Counted from the stretch's first letter, positions 35,578 through 46,530 are shown. The stretch is 64,000 nt of DNA from Linnemannia hyalina (GCA_019671135.1 JAHRHY010000014.1:1760221-1824220), one strand, 5' to 3'. A program made the numbers and translations. Notes: generated by a model from the letters alone, not told the origin.

Positions 35578-37596
35578 CTACCAAAACTTTACATCTGGAG
35601 AGTACAATTTAGGCAATTCCTCGATCGTGAACCCCATGGCAATTAACTTCTGCTTTTGTTTGTTGTTGGTAAATTTGTCTCGACTATAGTTACTGTCACC
35701 GTTTGCAGGTATCTTATACAGCAGTCCAACAATAATGTCCTCTTCGTACCTCTTGAGCAGATGACATCCGTCGAAAAGGTAGTTGGTTGCATATTCATGC
35801 TTCTTGTCAAACGAACATGTTGTCCATTTAATTTCGTCTTTATCTATGACGATTATACCCGAGGAGCTTTTATCTTTAGGGTACCTTTTCCACATAACAT
35901 CCTCAGCATCTTTATCATCCTCAGCATCTTTATCATCTTCAGCATCGTTATCACCCTCAGCATCTTTGTCATCCTCAGCATCGTTATCACCCTCAGCATC
36001 TTTGTCATCTTCAGCATCTTTATCACCCACCGCATCTTTGTCATCCTCAGCATCTTTATCGCCCTCAGCATCTTTATCATCCTCACATGTGCTCTCATCT
36101 TTCTGTGGCAAGCTTTGCTTATGCTCATGCGGTTTAAATCCCATAGCAAACAACTTCTCTTTTTCCTTCTGGCTAAGAGAATGACATTCTACATTCTCTG
36201 CAGCAATATGGTCATCAGTCATCAAGCCGATTACAGTGTCTTTTTTGCGCATCTTGAGAATGTGCATTCCATTTACAAGTACATTCTCGGAATATTCCAA
36301 GTACTTGTTAAGTTTTTTCCATATCACCTTGGATTTATCTGTTGGTCCTTCTACTGGTACTTCTTCTTCTACTTCGATCTCCTCGTTGAAAAGCGTCTTT
36401 CTCTCTTCATCAGACAATGGTTGAAGTTTCATCTTGCTAAGCATGGAGCGTTCCAAGATATCCAACTCTGGAACATCACCGACACCGCGCAGAGCATCAA
36501 GCGTAAACAGGCCAACGTATGTATTCTTTCCAGATAGCCTGACAATGTACTTGCCATTCATCGTAAACTTAGTTGCATACTCAAGCATGTCGTTATTAGG
36601 ATGAATCATCCATCCTCTGTCCTTCGCACGTGCTATGTCTTTCTCTGATCTAATGTTATGCACCGTTGTGGCCAGTGCAAATGTATGTTCATCTTTTCCA
36701 TCCTTAGAAACGTCTACATTAGAAGATGGCTCTGCATTTTTGGGCATCTTTGAAGGCCTTTTCTTTCGAAGAGTCTTCTTCTTATCATCAGCAGAAGACT
36801 CTTCTATTTTTTCTACATCTGCAGGAGTTGCCTCTTGGAGTCCCATCTTTTGTAATATACGTGCCTCTTTTTCAGATATTTCCGGTACAGGAAGATTTTT
36901 GCCCATGAGCTCAGGTGGACACAATACAATGTAGAGATCCTTTTCCTTCAGCTTAATAATGTACTTGCCATTTACAGTAAAGTTCTTTGCATACAGAAAA
37001 GCTGGATTAGTTGCATAACGCATCCATATGCCTGTATTAGCGAGTGGTACATTTTTCTTGGACGTTATGTCAACTACCTTTGGACTCAACGGAAAGGAGA
37101 CGGCAATTTTATCTTCTTCATCATCATCGTCGGACGGCTCTTCATCCTCGGAAGTCATATCGTCATCAGATGATACAAACTTAGAAGTATGTGTCTTCTT
37201 TAAAGCCTTGGAAGACTTGGGACGCGTAACGACAGGTGCATTCTTGTTACCACGTTTTATATGACCTCTATCTTGATCTTGATGACGCCCACAGTATGTT
37301 TGACCAATTTTGGCTACACTACCACAATTAGCGCCCTTAATGGTTGTGCCTTGACACTTGCGCGCAGGATCGTGGACATAACAATGCATGCCTTCATCGT
37401 CAACTTCCTTCATGCATTTACGCTTGGACTTGACGCACTTTGCTCCACAAAAGTAGTATCTCTCCACTTCCTTATCCCCATCAAGCGCCTTAAAAATCTT
37501 ATTTGCATCTTTCTTGGTAAACTCCACTCCCTTCTTAGAAGAAAATGTCTCGAAGGCCTTGGTGATGAGCTCGATTGTAAGCTGAACGTACTGCAT
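35578..37596 (-). CDS. P1: Cys/His-cluster protein with repeated ~70-residue modules
   Basis: 672 residues, no introns, ATG at 37596. Residues about 47-110 hold a dense Cys/His cluster (YYFCGAKC, KRKC, GMHCYVHDPARKCQG, TYCGRHQ), probably zinc-binding. An acidic-Ser stretch (SSDDDMTSEDEEPSDDDDEE) follows. Four modules of one pattern come next: a Trp/aromatic start, YATNPAFLYAKNFTVNGKYI, a K-D-LYIVL strand, then E-K-E-RILQKMGL; later copies read EYATKFTMNGKYIVRL, EYSENVLVNGMHIL and EYATNYLFDGCHLL. Between modules 3 and 4 is a long run of D-D-K-D-A-E units. I do not recognise the family. It sits ~670 bp behind T1 on the same strand, and the pair recurs, so it is probably a transposition accessory or nucleic-acid-binding factor (inference). 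Confidence 0.75.
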   Translation of the reverse strand: MQYVQLTIELITKAFETFSSKKGVEFTKKDANKIFKALDGDKEVERYYFCGAKCVKSKRKCMKEVDDEGMHCYVHDPARKCQGTTIKGANCGSVAKIGQTYCGRHQDQDRGHIKRGNKNAPVVTRPKSSKALKKTHTSKFVSSDDDMTSEDEEPSDDDDEEDKIAVSFPLSPKVVDITSKKNVPLANTGIWMRYATNPAFLYAKNFTVNGKYIIKLKEKDLYIVLCPPELMGKNLPVPEISEKEARILQKMGLQEATPADVEKIEESSADDKKKTLRKKRPSKMPKNAEPSSNVDVSKDGKDEHTFALATTVHNIRSEKDIARAKDRGWMIHPNNDMLEYATKFTMNGKYIVRLSGKNTYVGLFTLDALRGVGDVPELDILERSMLSKMKLQPLSDEERKTLFNEEIEVEEEVPVEGPTDKSKVIWKKLNKYLEYSENVLVNGMHILKMRKKDTVIGLMTDDHIAAENVECHSLSQKEKEKLFAMGFKPHEHKQSLPQKDESTCEDDKDAEGDKDAEDDKDAVGDKDAEDDKDAEGDNDAEDDKDAEGDNDAEDDKDAEDDKDAEDVMWKRYPKDKSSSGIIVIDKDEIKWTTCSFDKKHEYATNYLFDGCHLLKRYEEDIIVGLLYKIPANGDSNYSRDKFTNNKQKQKLIAMGFTIEELPKLYSPDVKFW
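35897..36095 (-). repeat. 18/30-bp minisatellite coding the acidic D-D-K-D-A-E run in P1
   Basis: On the plus strand, CCTCAGCATCTTTATCAT-type units repeat about ten times with TTTGTC and GTTATC variants. P2 lacks the expansion and P3 is cut exactly at its first unit. Confidence 0.85.
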
Positions 37597-37812
37597 GTTT
37601 TTGGATATGAACGATATAGATTGTACTTGTGGTATGGTGGGTGTGAATGACTTTTCAGTTTATGTGTGGTAGATTGCAGCTGCTTAGTACACTGATATAA
37701 AGAATTGCAATAAAAGATGGTTGTATAGGTATGGATGGTTGTATAGATATGGATAATGGTTGGTTGGTTACTAGATAAGATAAAGATTAAGCAAGAGGGA
37801 AGTGGAGTCCTT

Positions 37813-37820
37813 TATTTATA
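37813..37820 (-). promoter_or_regulatory. TATA box of P1
   Basis: TATAAATA on the minus strand, ~215 bp before the P1 ATG. The same box occurs at 48926 and 54196 before P2 and P3. Confidence 0.55.
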
Positions 37821-38270
37821 CTAATTCATGGGACACTGCCATATTGGATATTAATAGCGCTTGCTTATTAACACTGCTTGGCGCTTAGTAACAAAAGAGT
37901 TTTAAAAAGGCATCTAAGTGGTTAATAACGTAGTGTTCCTCGTATGACGTAGATCTTGCTTATTAAGACTGCTTGGCGTTAAAGACGGGGTTTAAAAATG
38001 GTTAAGAATGTAGTATTCTTTTATGACGTAGGTTTGTACATGTGTTTATGTATTCTTTTATGACGTAGGTTTGTACATGTGTTTATCCTCTTTGTTAAAT
38101 AAAAAGGAATGTTGTAGAATAGCATAGAATAGCATCCGATCTACTACAATAATACCATGACTTTTAATAATAGATACCGGTGCATATTAGCGTCTAGGCA
38201 GTTAATACCGTATCTCAACGCTGACTAAATAGGCTATGTATGACTATTCTTTTAAGAACCTGCAATAAGT
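37821..38270 (-). promoter_or_regulatory. T1-P1 spacer
   Basis: A/T-rich spacer containing the P promoter region. A tandem ~37-bp repeat with GTACATGTGTTTAT and ATGACGTA occurs at about 38018-38095. A third ATGACGTAGATC lies near 37943. Two copies of GCTTATTAA...GCTTGGCG lie at about 37862 and 37968. ATGACGTA resembles a CRE/ATF-type bZIP site. Confidence 0.5.
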
Positions 38271-39560
38271 CTACAGATTACCATTAACATCCATTTGTCG
38301 CTTCGTACCTCTAAGCTCAATGGAAAGACCGGGTTGCATTATTACTGCTTGATCCATTGGTGTGTCCTCATCAACATTAACATCAACATCACCATGAAGA
38401 TTAATACCAAGAAATTTGTTCTGGAGTTGTGCCATTGTATTTCCATCCTCCACTAGCGCACCAACATCAACATATCCCATTGGTTGCTCAACGTCGTTCT
38501 CTGTCGTCGGATACTCGAATCCTTCGCGAAGCCAAGCTGTATGAATTGGTTCTGCAGAAATCTTCAACAAAGCAACCATCTTTTTCATGTTTAAGAGTAA
38601 CAAAGATAACTTCAACTGCAAATTATATGTTTGTTTCTTATCCACCAACACAGGAGTACGGTTGTTGTGTTTCTCAAATGTGGAACCAAGGTCTGCAAAC
38701 AGAGATTCCATCTGCGAGCGGAAACTACCAAAGGTGGTATTGTATAACGCTTCTTCCTGTGTAAGTTCCTTGTTCTTCTGTTTACGGTATGGATGAGCGA
38801 AATTTTGGACTTTAAGAGTATCAGACTCATCTATAAGCCTCCTTAAGAACTGTGGATACCCTCCATCGAGAGCAATGCAATCCATCTCATGCACTCTCTT
38901 GTCCAACGTCATCGTTAGCAGCATTGTTCCATCAGCATTGTTCTTGCAAGATGCAGATTTGGAGACAAATAAAGCCATGCCATTACAATCCATTGCTACC
39001 TGTGTGCGTAATCCTGACTTTTTCAGCTTGTAAGAGTACATATCAGCACTACTCTCACCTTTGTATGTTGCTCTTGTATCATGACCATCAAGATGCAATG
39101 TAACATGCTTAAATAATGGAGGATTCTTTTCCTTTGCAGACAAAAGGCGTATTTTAATTGTGGAGAACATTGTTGCAATACAGTTGGTGATGTACTTGTT
39201 GTGCAAAGTATATTCTTTCTTATAAAACACAGAGTGCATTGCATGAAAACTACTTTTTGGCATGTGTGGTTCCATTGCTTCCATAGACAGTCCTTTGACA
39301 AGATGGTAGAGCATTAAAAGACCTTTCTCCACTTCTTTGTATGGACCAGGATACTTAACCTTTGGCCAGATGTCAACAAGAAAGAAGTACACTGGAATAG
39401 GACCAAGGCGTCGATTTAGGGTTTCTTTTATTTCTGGCATATACCCAATTTCCTTGCTTACAGTACGATGATTATTACGTGGTGTAATTGTTGGCCATCC
39501 AGCGTTGAGGAAAGTCCAATGGTCATCAAGCAGTTGTTGGAAGTGTTTTGTTAGATCCAT
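38271..39560 (-). CDS. T1: DDE transposase-like protein
   Basis: 429 residues from the ATG at 39560. An upstream in-frame ATG at 39650 would add 30 hydrophobic residues, but the homologue in the large element starts at the equivalent of 39560. The order of candidate catalytic blocks is HLDGHDTR (Asp about 158), DCIALDGGYPQFL (Asp about 232) and FGSFRSQMESLFADL (Glu about 285). MYSYKLKKSGLRTQ lies after the first Asp and DCNGMALFVS after that. This order matches the DDE_4 (PIF/Harbinger, IS5-like) fold, where the strand after the first Asp is followed by a Y-x-x-K-K motif. The N-terminal ~100 residues are helical with PGPYKEVEKGLLMLYHLVKG. It probably cuts and joins ends of R-T-P elements. Assignment is by motif order, not by a search. 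Confidence 0.7.
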   Translation of the reverse strand: MDLTKHFQQLLDDHWTFLNAGWPTITPRNNHRTVSKEIGYMPEIKETLNRRLGPIPVYFFLVDIWPKVKYPGPYKEVEKGLLMLYHLVKGLSMEAMEPHMPKSSFHAMHSVFYKKEYTLHNKYITNCIATMFSTIKIRLLSAKEKNPPLFKHVTLHLDGHDTRATYKGESSADMYSYKLKKSGLRTQVAMDCNGMALFVSKSASCKNNADGTMLLTMTLDKRVHEMDCIALDGGYPQFLRRLIDESDTLKVQNFAHPYRKQKNKELTQEEALYNTTFGSFRSQMESLFADLGSTFEKHNNRTPVLVDKKQTYNLQLKLSLLLLNMKKMVALLKISAEPIHTAWLREGFEYPTTENDVEQPMGYVDVGALVEDGNTMAQLQNKFLGINLHGDVDVNVDEDTPMDQAVIMQPGLSIELRGTKRQMDVNGNL

Positions 39561-39721
39561 AATAATATTTATGTATTGGATTGTCATGACGTTAACCAAC
39601 AATAACAATTTTTTAAAAAGGCTTATACTTAACTGTATACACAACAGCATGTAGGATGGTATCTATCATACAGCAAGCACATAGTTGAGAATACAAATAT
39701 ATTTTTATATTTTATTCGGTA

Positions 39722-40216
39722 GCGGCCCCTTCATGTGCAGAGGATATAAAAAGGCATATAAAAAATATCCAAAGTCCAAGGAACGGAGTGTTGACTTCCA
39801 TAACTGGCATATCTCTTCATAGTGGGCAACAGAACACAGAATAAAATAGCAATAGACAGCACAAGAATTTTTAAAATGTAATCTCTCCCCTGTATTTCAC
39901 GACAAAGATACAGTTGAGAATACAAGTGCTTTAGATGACCACATACAAGAACTACTCAGGCGAATCTTGCAGTGATGGGTACAGTTTAATAGTAGATGAA
40001 CACATTCAAGATATTGGTGAGCGAAAAATAAGAAGACTTTGTTGTTTGGAGAATGTAGTTGTGTTTAGTAGGATAATCGCGCAAGGAATGTTACAGTGGT
40101 TGTTTTAAATGGTTGATATCATACATACACTCTCCTCTAATGGACGCGGTGGATATCGTCAAGATCTGCAGAGATGTAACAAACACCATATGATAATTTG
40201 GACTTGAAAGGCCTCC
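39722..40216 (-). repeat. R repeat, copy 3 (495 bp)
   Basis: Precedes T1 in element orientation and should hold its promoter. GGGGCCGC is followed by TACCGAATAAAATATAAAAA, an A/T-rich TATA-like stretch that also follows copies 4 and 5. Confidence 0.88.
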
Positions 40217-40219
40217 TAA

Positions 40220-40670
40220 GGAGGCCATCCATGTTCGGCTCCACCAACCATAGACTACAGTATAAAAATATCTGTCAACACCTATTAAAACAGTGTGTTC
40301 CTTGAGAGTACAACAAATCTCATCAGCTTTTTCCTTCCACCAGTCTCCATTTTCTACATTCACCACCACTACTTTGTAACATCATCTACTTTAGCTGAGA
40401 AAGCCTTGGACATGATCATCTCATATTGGAAAGGAAATTACTATCTGTAATATCCAGGATCCAATATGAGATGATCATGTCCAAGGCTTTCTCAGCTAAA
40501 GTAGATGATGTTACAAAGTAGTGGTGGTGAATGTAGAAAATGGAGACTGGTGGAAGGAAAAAGCTGATGAGATTTGTTGTACTCTCAAGGAACACACTGT
40601 TTTAATAGGTGTTGACAGATATTTTTATACTGTAGTCTATGGTTGGTGGAGCCGAACATGGATGGCCTCC
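40220..40670. mobile_element. FB1: 451-bp near-perfect hairpin element with TAA target duplication
   Basis: Arms of ~210 bp are complementary, from GGAGGCCATCCATGTTCGGC inward, around an asymmetric centre of ~35 bp. TAA lies on both sides (40217-40219, 40671-40673). A 3-bp duplication of TAA/TTA type is what PIF/Harbinger-like transposases make. It lies between R3 and the tail of the P0 fragment. It could fold as a long dsRNA if transcribed. Confidence 0.85.
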
Positions 40671-40673
40671 TAA

Positions 40674-41980
40674 GCAGATTGTGGATAAACACCACTGTGG
40701 TCAAGAAAGAAATATTGTAAATTGTGCAAAGAATGGTGGAAGTTTTTAAAAAGATGGGTGATATATCTGGTGAATCTCATTGGAAGGGACGAAGATATTA
40801 TTACATGTGTATTCCATATATAAAAGCTTTCTTTGTGCAAGTAGTATATCTACAGTTTTTAAAATTCTTGATCTACTCTTCTGCGGTCTCAAATGTTACT
40901 TCAAGAGGCTTCTTTTCTTCCATCGTACTTTTCTCTTTGGCTTGAATACTATCTAATACACTTTGCACTATGGTTTTTCTGTTGTTAGATCCTTCTTTTG
41001 CGAACTTACATAATATATCGCAATGTGGTTCGCGGGAACCAAACTTATCCATGTGCCATGTTTCGTAGTTGGAATAATCTTTCTCCAACAAACCTAGGTG
41101 AAAAATTAGTTCTTTTTCTTCTGCATTACCATCTGCCAAAACGTATTCCTCGCGGAGTTCTTCTTCGATAGCTGTTATTTTGCTATATACTTCTCCCATT
41201 GCCTTCAGAAAATCATGATGGTCTTTTGTAGTGTAAACACTTGAGGCATTCACATTTTCGCTTCCCATAGGTCCACCATCTTCTAGAGTTTTCTTAACAT
41301 CCAACTCTTGCGCCTCATCATCTACTTTTTCTACAAGTTCATCTAAAGTTTCCTTAACATTCGACTCTTGCACCTCATCATCTATTTTTTCTACCGGTTC
41401 ATCTTTCTCTGTCGACCTATCCTTAGACCATTGTGGCTTAAAGCCCATAGCGAAGATCTTTTCTTTTTCCTTTTGGTTAAGATTATCATAGTCGACATTC
41501 TCTGCACCAATGTGGTCATCAGTCACCAAGCCAACTACAATGTTTTGCTTGCGGATCTTGAGAATGTGCTTTCCATTTACAAGTACATTCATGGAATACT
41601 CCAATTGCTGCTTGTGAAACCTTTTCCATTTCATCTTGGATATATCTGTCGGTCCTTCCACTGGAAGTCCCTCTTCTACTTCAACATCGTCGTTGAAAAG
41701 CATCTTTCTCTCTTCATCAGACATTGGTTGAAGTCTCATCTTGCTAAGCATGGAGCGTTCCAAGATATCCATCTCTGGAACATCACCAACACCGCGCAGA
41801 TGATCAAGCGTAAATAGGCCAACGTATGTATTCTTTCCAGATAGCCTGACAATGTACTTGCCATTCATCGTAACCCTAATTGCATACTCAAGCATGTCGT
41901 TATTAGGATGAACCATCCATCCTCTGTCCTTTGCAAATAATATGTCTTTCTCTGATCTAATGTTACGCACCATTGTGGAC
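40674..41980 (-). pseudogene. P0: C-terminal part and tail of a fourth P gene
   Basis: A 366-codon frame (41973-40873) corresponds to the second half of P2: modules 2 and 3 (EYAIRVTMNGKYIVRL, EYSMNVLVNGKHIL), a Glu-rich run with EPVEKIDDEVQES repeats, and the C-terminal helix ending VTFETAEE. The 3' tail (40872-40674) matches the P2 tail with TTTTTAAAAA motifs. Its 5' half is replaced by the LTR at 41981. P0 keeps the C-terminal ~37 residues (from about MDKFGSREP) that P2 has lost. Confidence 0.85.
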
Positions 41981-42384
41981 TGAAAATTTTTACGCTAGTC
42001 ACGCACAATCGAATTGATAAGACAAGAGAGGGATCTTTGTTAACAGCCCAGACACCTCCATTTATGTCGGTGTCTGGTCATATGACTAAATTACTGTCTC
42101 TAGCCTAATTACATTAGCTGACACCCCCGAGACAGGCAAATATGCGACAATCCCCTCCCATGGGAAAGGCTGAAAGCCGTCTGCTTAAAAACGCATATAT
42201 GCTCTGCTCGTTTGTGTCTAAGAATCACTTGGACTCTGTGCATTATTTTACTGTTCTGCCAGGAAAAAATCTGAATAAAAACCTTGCAGACAGGTTGAGG
42301 ATCAACAATCCTCACATGACATTAATTGTTCACTCAAGGCAAAAAATCGTTTAAAAATCCTTGCGAGGGGAAAACCCAAGAGGG
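41981..42384 (-). repeat. LTR copy 1 (distal)
   Basis: 404 bp, direct repeat of the next feature with a 406-bp offset. The visible differences are limited to one base in an A-run. The plus-strand ends are TGAAAATTTTTACG and CCAAGAGGGA. Confidence 0.85.
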
Positions 42385-42791
42385 ATGAAAAATTTTTACG
42401 CTAGTCACGCACAATCGAATTGATAAGACAAGAGAGGGATCTTTGTTAACAGCCCAGACACCTCCATTTATGTCGGTGTCTGGTCATATGACTAAATTAC
42501 TGTCTCTAGCCTAATTACATTAGCTGACACCCCCGAGACAGGCAAATATGCGACAATCCCCTCCCATGGGAAAGGCTGAAAGCCGTCTGCTTAAAAACGC
42601 ATATATGCTCTGCTCGTTTGTGTCTAAGAATCACTTGGACTCTGTGCATTATTTTACTGTTCTGCCAGGAAAAAATCTGAATAAAAACCTTGCAGACAGG
42701 TTGAGGATCAACAATCCTCACATGACATTAATTGTTCACTCAAGGCAAAAAATCGTTTAAAAATCCTTGCGAGGGGAAAACCCAAGAGGGA
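42385..42791 (-). repeat. LTR copy 2, head-to-tail with copy 1
   Basis: 407 bp, immediately follows copy 1 with no spacer and precedes the Gypsy pol 3' end by ~75 bp. The near-identity of the two suggests a recent event. Confidence 0.85.
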
Positions 42792-42866
42792 AAACCTCGA
42801 ACGTGATTGTAGGGGAAGCGGAAAAACCCCTACTGCATTATTCATCGGATGCACTGATGATGCATG

Positions 42867-45800
42867 CTAATGACGATCAGGCACACGCCCGCGAATCGTC
42901 CTAAGCTCAATACTCATCTTCTCGCCATTAGCATTATTTCTTCGCAGTCGTTTAGACCTGCGTCGATCGACCAATTGATCTTCTTCTTCGTCGGGGTTTG
43001 CACGCTTGCATGTACCCTTATTAAGAGCATCACCATTGGATATGTTCTTTGATGTTTTAGTAGCACCTTTACGTTGCGATGGATTGAGCTCCTGCTCTTG
43101 ACCCTTAGTCCCGAGAGTCGCGGCCGTTTGACGAGGCTGCGTTAGAGATTGCGATCCTGGTAGGTTTTTAGTCTTCCAGTAGTCTGTGATACACTTTCTC
43201 TCAATAAAATTCTCTTGAGGCTCCCAGGTTTCCTCTTTGTACCCTTTCCATTTTACGCGGTATTCCATCCCCCCCCTAGGTCCATGCCTGTGGTTGAGAA
43301 CTTTTTCTACTACGTATGTGTCAGTTGCTTCAAAATCGTCGAGCACAAGCTTTAGCTGCGACGGCGCAAATTTACGACCTAACTCTTCTCCTGTGGCATC
43401 CTTCAACACATAGGATCCACCAGTTGTTCGTCTGACTACAATATAAGGGCCTTCATACCTAGGCGAAAGCTTGTCGCCCAAGATCGGGTCCAAAGACATA
43501 ACCTTTGCTCCATCAGGGAATTCACTGTGCAGTACTGTTCTATTGAAACGCTCAATCATTCGACGTTGAGTTTCGCGGGTCTTAGTGTCAATCGCTGGAA
43601 AGACGGTCTTGGTCATGTACTCAAGCCGCTTTAAGAGCTCCTCCTGGGATGATAACTTCTCTGTCGTGTCCGAAAAATTGCTAATACCATTATAACGCCG
43701 CGCAAAAAACAAAGAGAATGGGGACGAATTGTGTAGAGCCACAATTCTGGTGTTCATAGCTAGCTGTGCCATAGGAACATGTTTCGCCCATGCTTGTTTA
43801 TGGTCTTGAACCTCTTTGCGAATGATAGTGCATGCTGTTTTCACATGATTTTCGGCGACTCCGTTTCCGCGAGGGTGATAAGGGGTGAGTAACCTATGTT
43901 GCACTCCCATAGTGGTAGTCATCACTTGCACCGCCTCGTTAACGAATTCTCTGCCATTGTCAGATTGGAGGATACGTGGAAAACCAATAGTGGTGAAGAT
44001 TTTGAACAAAACTTTTGCAATGGTCATCCCCTTCTTGTCAGGTATGGGTTCCAAGAAGACGAACCTTGTACAAACATCAACCAAAATGAGTAGGAATAGG
44101 TTTCCATCGCTCTCCACAGGGAATGGACCGGTCAAATCAACCGCCATATGTTCACCTGGTAACTGAGCATGAATGGCCGTCAGAGGGTGGTATCCCTTGC
44201 GTGCGATGTTGACTCGCTGGCATTCTTGGCAACGCTGAACATACTCCAAGCAATCCTTGGCCAGATTAGGCCACGTCTTTTGCAACGAATGAATATGCTT
44301 GACCATGGCATTGGTCCCAATGTGACCAAGCGCATGTGCGTCGACTAACACTCCTCTTCTCTCTGAGACAGCTACCGTCACACGTTGAGTGTCGGCGTCC
44401 TGGATTAAGTGAACATAACCATAAATTTTGCTCGGAGCAGATCCTTGAGTGCGGGCTGTCCACAACTCTTGAGGAAACTGGCGAGACAAAGCGTCTGGTA
44501 AAACGTTCAGAACGCCAGGTCGATAAACAACCTTAAACGTGTAATCCAAAATAGTCTCCTGCCATGCGGTAAGCATCGAGTTCATATCCTTCTGCGTATG
44601 CATAAAAGTAAGAGCGCGATGATCCGTGAAAAGCGTAAAGTGACGGCCCCACAAATAGTAATGCAACTTCTTCAGTGCAAACACAATTGCCAATAACTCC
44701 TTCTGAGTTGTACTATAGCGTCGTTCACTGGGTTGCAATGAGCGCGCAACAAAAGAAATATATCTAATGTTTTTGGGGTTCGCCTCGCCTTCCGGCAGCT
44801 GATATAAAATTGCTCCAATTCCAACGTTAGATGCATCTGTAGCAACATATAACGGCAAATTGAAATCCACCCAGCAAATTATGGGCGATAAGACCAACAA
44901 ATTCTTTAGTGCCTCAAAGCTCTTCAACTGAGCAGCATTCAACGTAAATGGACCCACCACATTACGCATAGCATCTAGCGGAGCGCTAATGGTAGCTATA
45001 ATGGGTACGTGATCGCGGAAAAAATTAAAAGTCCCCATATAAGATTGAACCTGCTTACCCGTAGTTGGGGGTTTCCAATCATTGATATTCACCAATTTAT
45101 TGGGATCAATTCTTTTTCCATCAAGATCCACAATGAAGCCCAGCAACGCCACCTGCGTACTGTAGAACTTGCACTTGTCAAGGTTAATAATAAGCTTGGC
45201 ATCAGTTAGCCGTTTAACCAACTCTATCATCTGAATCGCATGATCGCTTCTGTTCTTTGATGCGAGAAGAATGTCATCGATAAAATTTCTGACAAATTTC
45301 AAATCCCCAAGGATTCGGCTCATGCCACGCTGAAACAAACTGGACAAGGGCTTCAATCCAAAAGGAGCCTTCTTGAACATATATTGAATCCCGTTATGCA
45401 TAAATGCCGTCAACGGCTGATCTTCTTCATGGATTGGTAATCGATGATACGCCTGCTTTAGGTCCACAGTCGAGAACACTGCATTGCCTCCAGCAAATTG
45501 CATGATGTCTGATATAAGTGGTACCGGAAAATTATCATCGGGTAGGTGCGCGTTTAAGGGCCGCGGATCCAAGCACACTCGGTAGAGAGTCTTGTTTCCG
45601 TTAGCATCTTTCTTAGCCGCTAGCGTTAATGTGTTGTTGTGTGCATTACCTGCAGGTGCTAATGTAATTACATCATCCTTCAGCCAATTCTGGATTGCTT
45701 CATCAAGAACCGGCATTTGCGATGCAGCAAATACTTTAGGTCTGCGGTAGAGGATAACGTCATCAGGGACTGGAAAATACACCTTCATTTCAGGTATAGT

Positions 45801-46530
45801 ACAATGACTTGTATTTGGAATCTTGGCGTTTAACCTCAGCGACTCTTCTATACTCTTCATGAACGCGTCCTTTTCCGCAATAAATTCCTGCGTCTTTTCT
45901 CGTTCTGGAATCGTGAGAGGTATCAGCGTGGGCTTTTCGTCTTCAACTGGCGCTGGCATCCGTCCAGACGACTCATCTGCATCGGGTAGTCCAACGATAT
46001 TGAATCCATAGCGGTGAAAGAGATCCATGCCAATGGTAACTGCATGACTCTGTTCAATAACCTCATATGGCGCGCTAAGCACATTCTGTCCACAGACAAT
46101 CTCTACGTTTTCCGTTTCTCCAACGCGTTTAATGACAGACGAGTCAGCTAATTCAATGTATCCTTCCATTGGTTTAACCGGAATAGAATACTTTTTGACT
46201 ACAGCTGCACTAATAAATGAGTGTGTGGCACCAGTATCAATGAGTGCAAGATGTCGCTCTTGATTAAGATAAACAGGAACAAACAGTCGATTATCCGGCT
46301 GATGTTTTCGTTTACTTGAACCATAGTGCTTGTGTACTAACTCAAAGTCCTTCTCTCCAAAGGAGAATAATGGGTAACCATCACATGCGTCTGACACTGG
46401 GTTATCACTAATTGAAAATCTTTCGAAGGCCCTTAGGTACTCGTCGTCTACTACATCCTCGATGTTGTACTCGGCCGGTGCATTATCTCTTCCTTCTTTA
46501 ACAATGCCCATAGCTCCATACTTCACCTTT
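42867..46530 (-). mobile_element. Ty3/Gypsy chromovirus polyprotein, 5' end missing
   Basis: One frame of about 1,220 codons in the order protease (ALIDTGATHSFIS), reverse transcriptase (VCLDPRPLNAHL, FSTVDLKQAYHRLP, NFIDDILLAS), RNase H (YVATDASNVGIG), integrase zinc domain (HALGHIGTNAM with CQECQR), integrase core (MAVDLTGPFP, LQSDNGREFVNE, HPRGNGVAENHVKT) and a C-terminal chromodomain (EYRVKWKGYKEETWEPQENF). RT before integrase plus chromodomain defines a chromovirus, which targets heterochromatin marks. No stops interrupt it, yet gag, the 5' LTR and the primer-binding site are absent. The 5' side ends abruptly at the start of R4. The open frame runs a few codons into R4, which is accidental. 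Confidence 0.93.

Larger units (their letters stand above)
34960..40216 (-). mobile_element. R-T-P-R element, copy A
   Basis: In element orientation: R3 (40216-39722), transposase T1, gene P1, a ~120-bp tail ending CACCTA, then R2 (35454-34960) in the same direction. Total 5.26 kb. The two R copies flank the genes as direct repeats, resembling LTRs in layout. The gene content (DDE protein, no reverse transcriptase) is not that of a retroelement. Beyond R2 lies host-like sequence (TAGAAAGAAAGGG). Beyond R3 stands hairpin FB1. T1 and P1 are both open throughout, making this the most complete copy in the window. Confidence 0.75.

Noticed and set aside
38429..38830. Frames antisense or out of phase to T1 (and the same in T2 and T3)
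   Set aside because: They repeat in each copy only because the copies are nearly identical; the T4 homologue does not preserve them.
34960..40216. LTR retrotransposon reading of R-T-P-R
   Set aside because: R repeats are placed like LTRs, but no gag, protease, reverse transcriptase or RNase H lies between them and R lacks TG...CA ends.
42142..42760. Small repeated frames (70 and 68 codons) at 42.1 and 42.5 kb
   Set aside because: They lie inside the two LTR copies and simply repeat with them.
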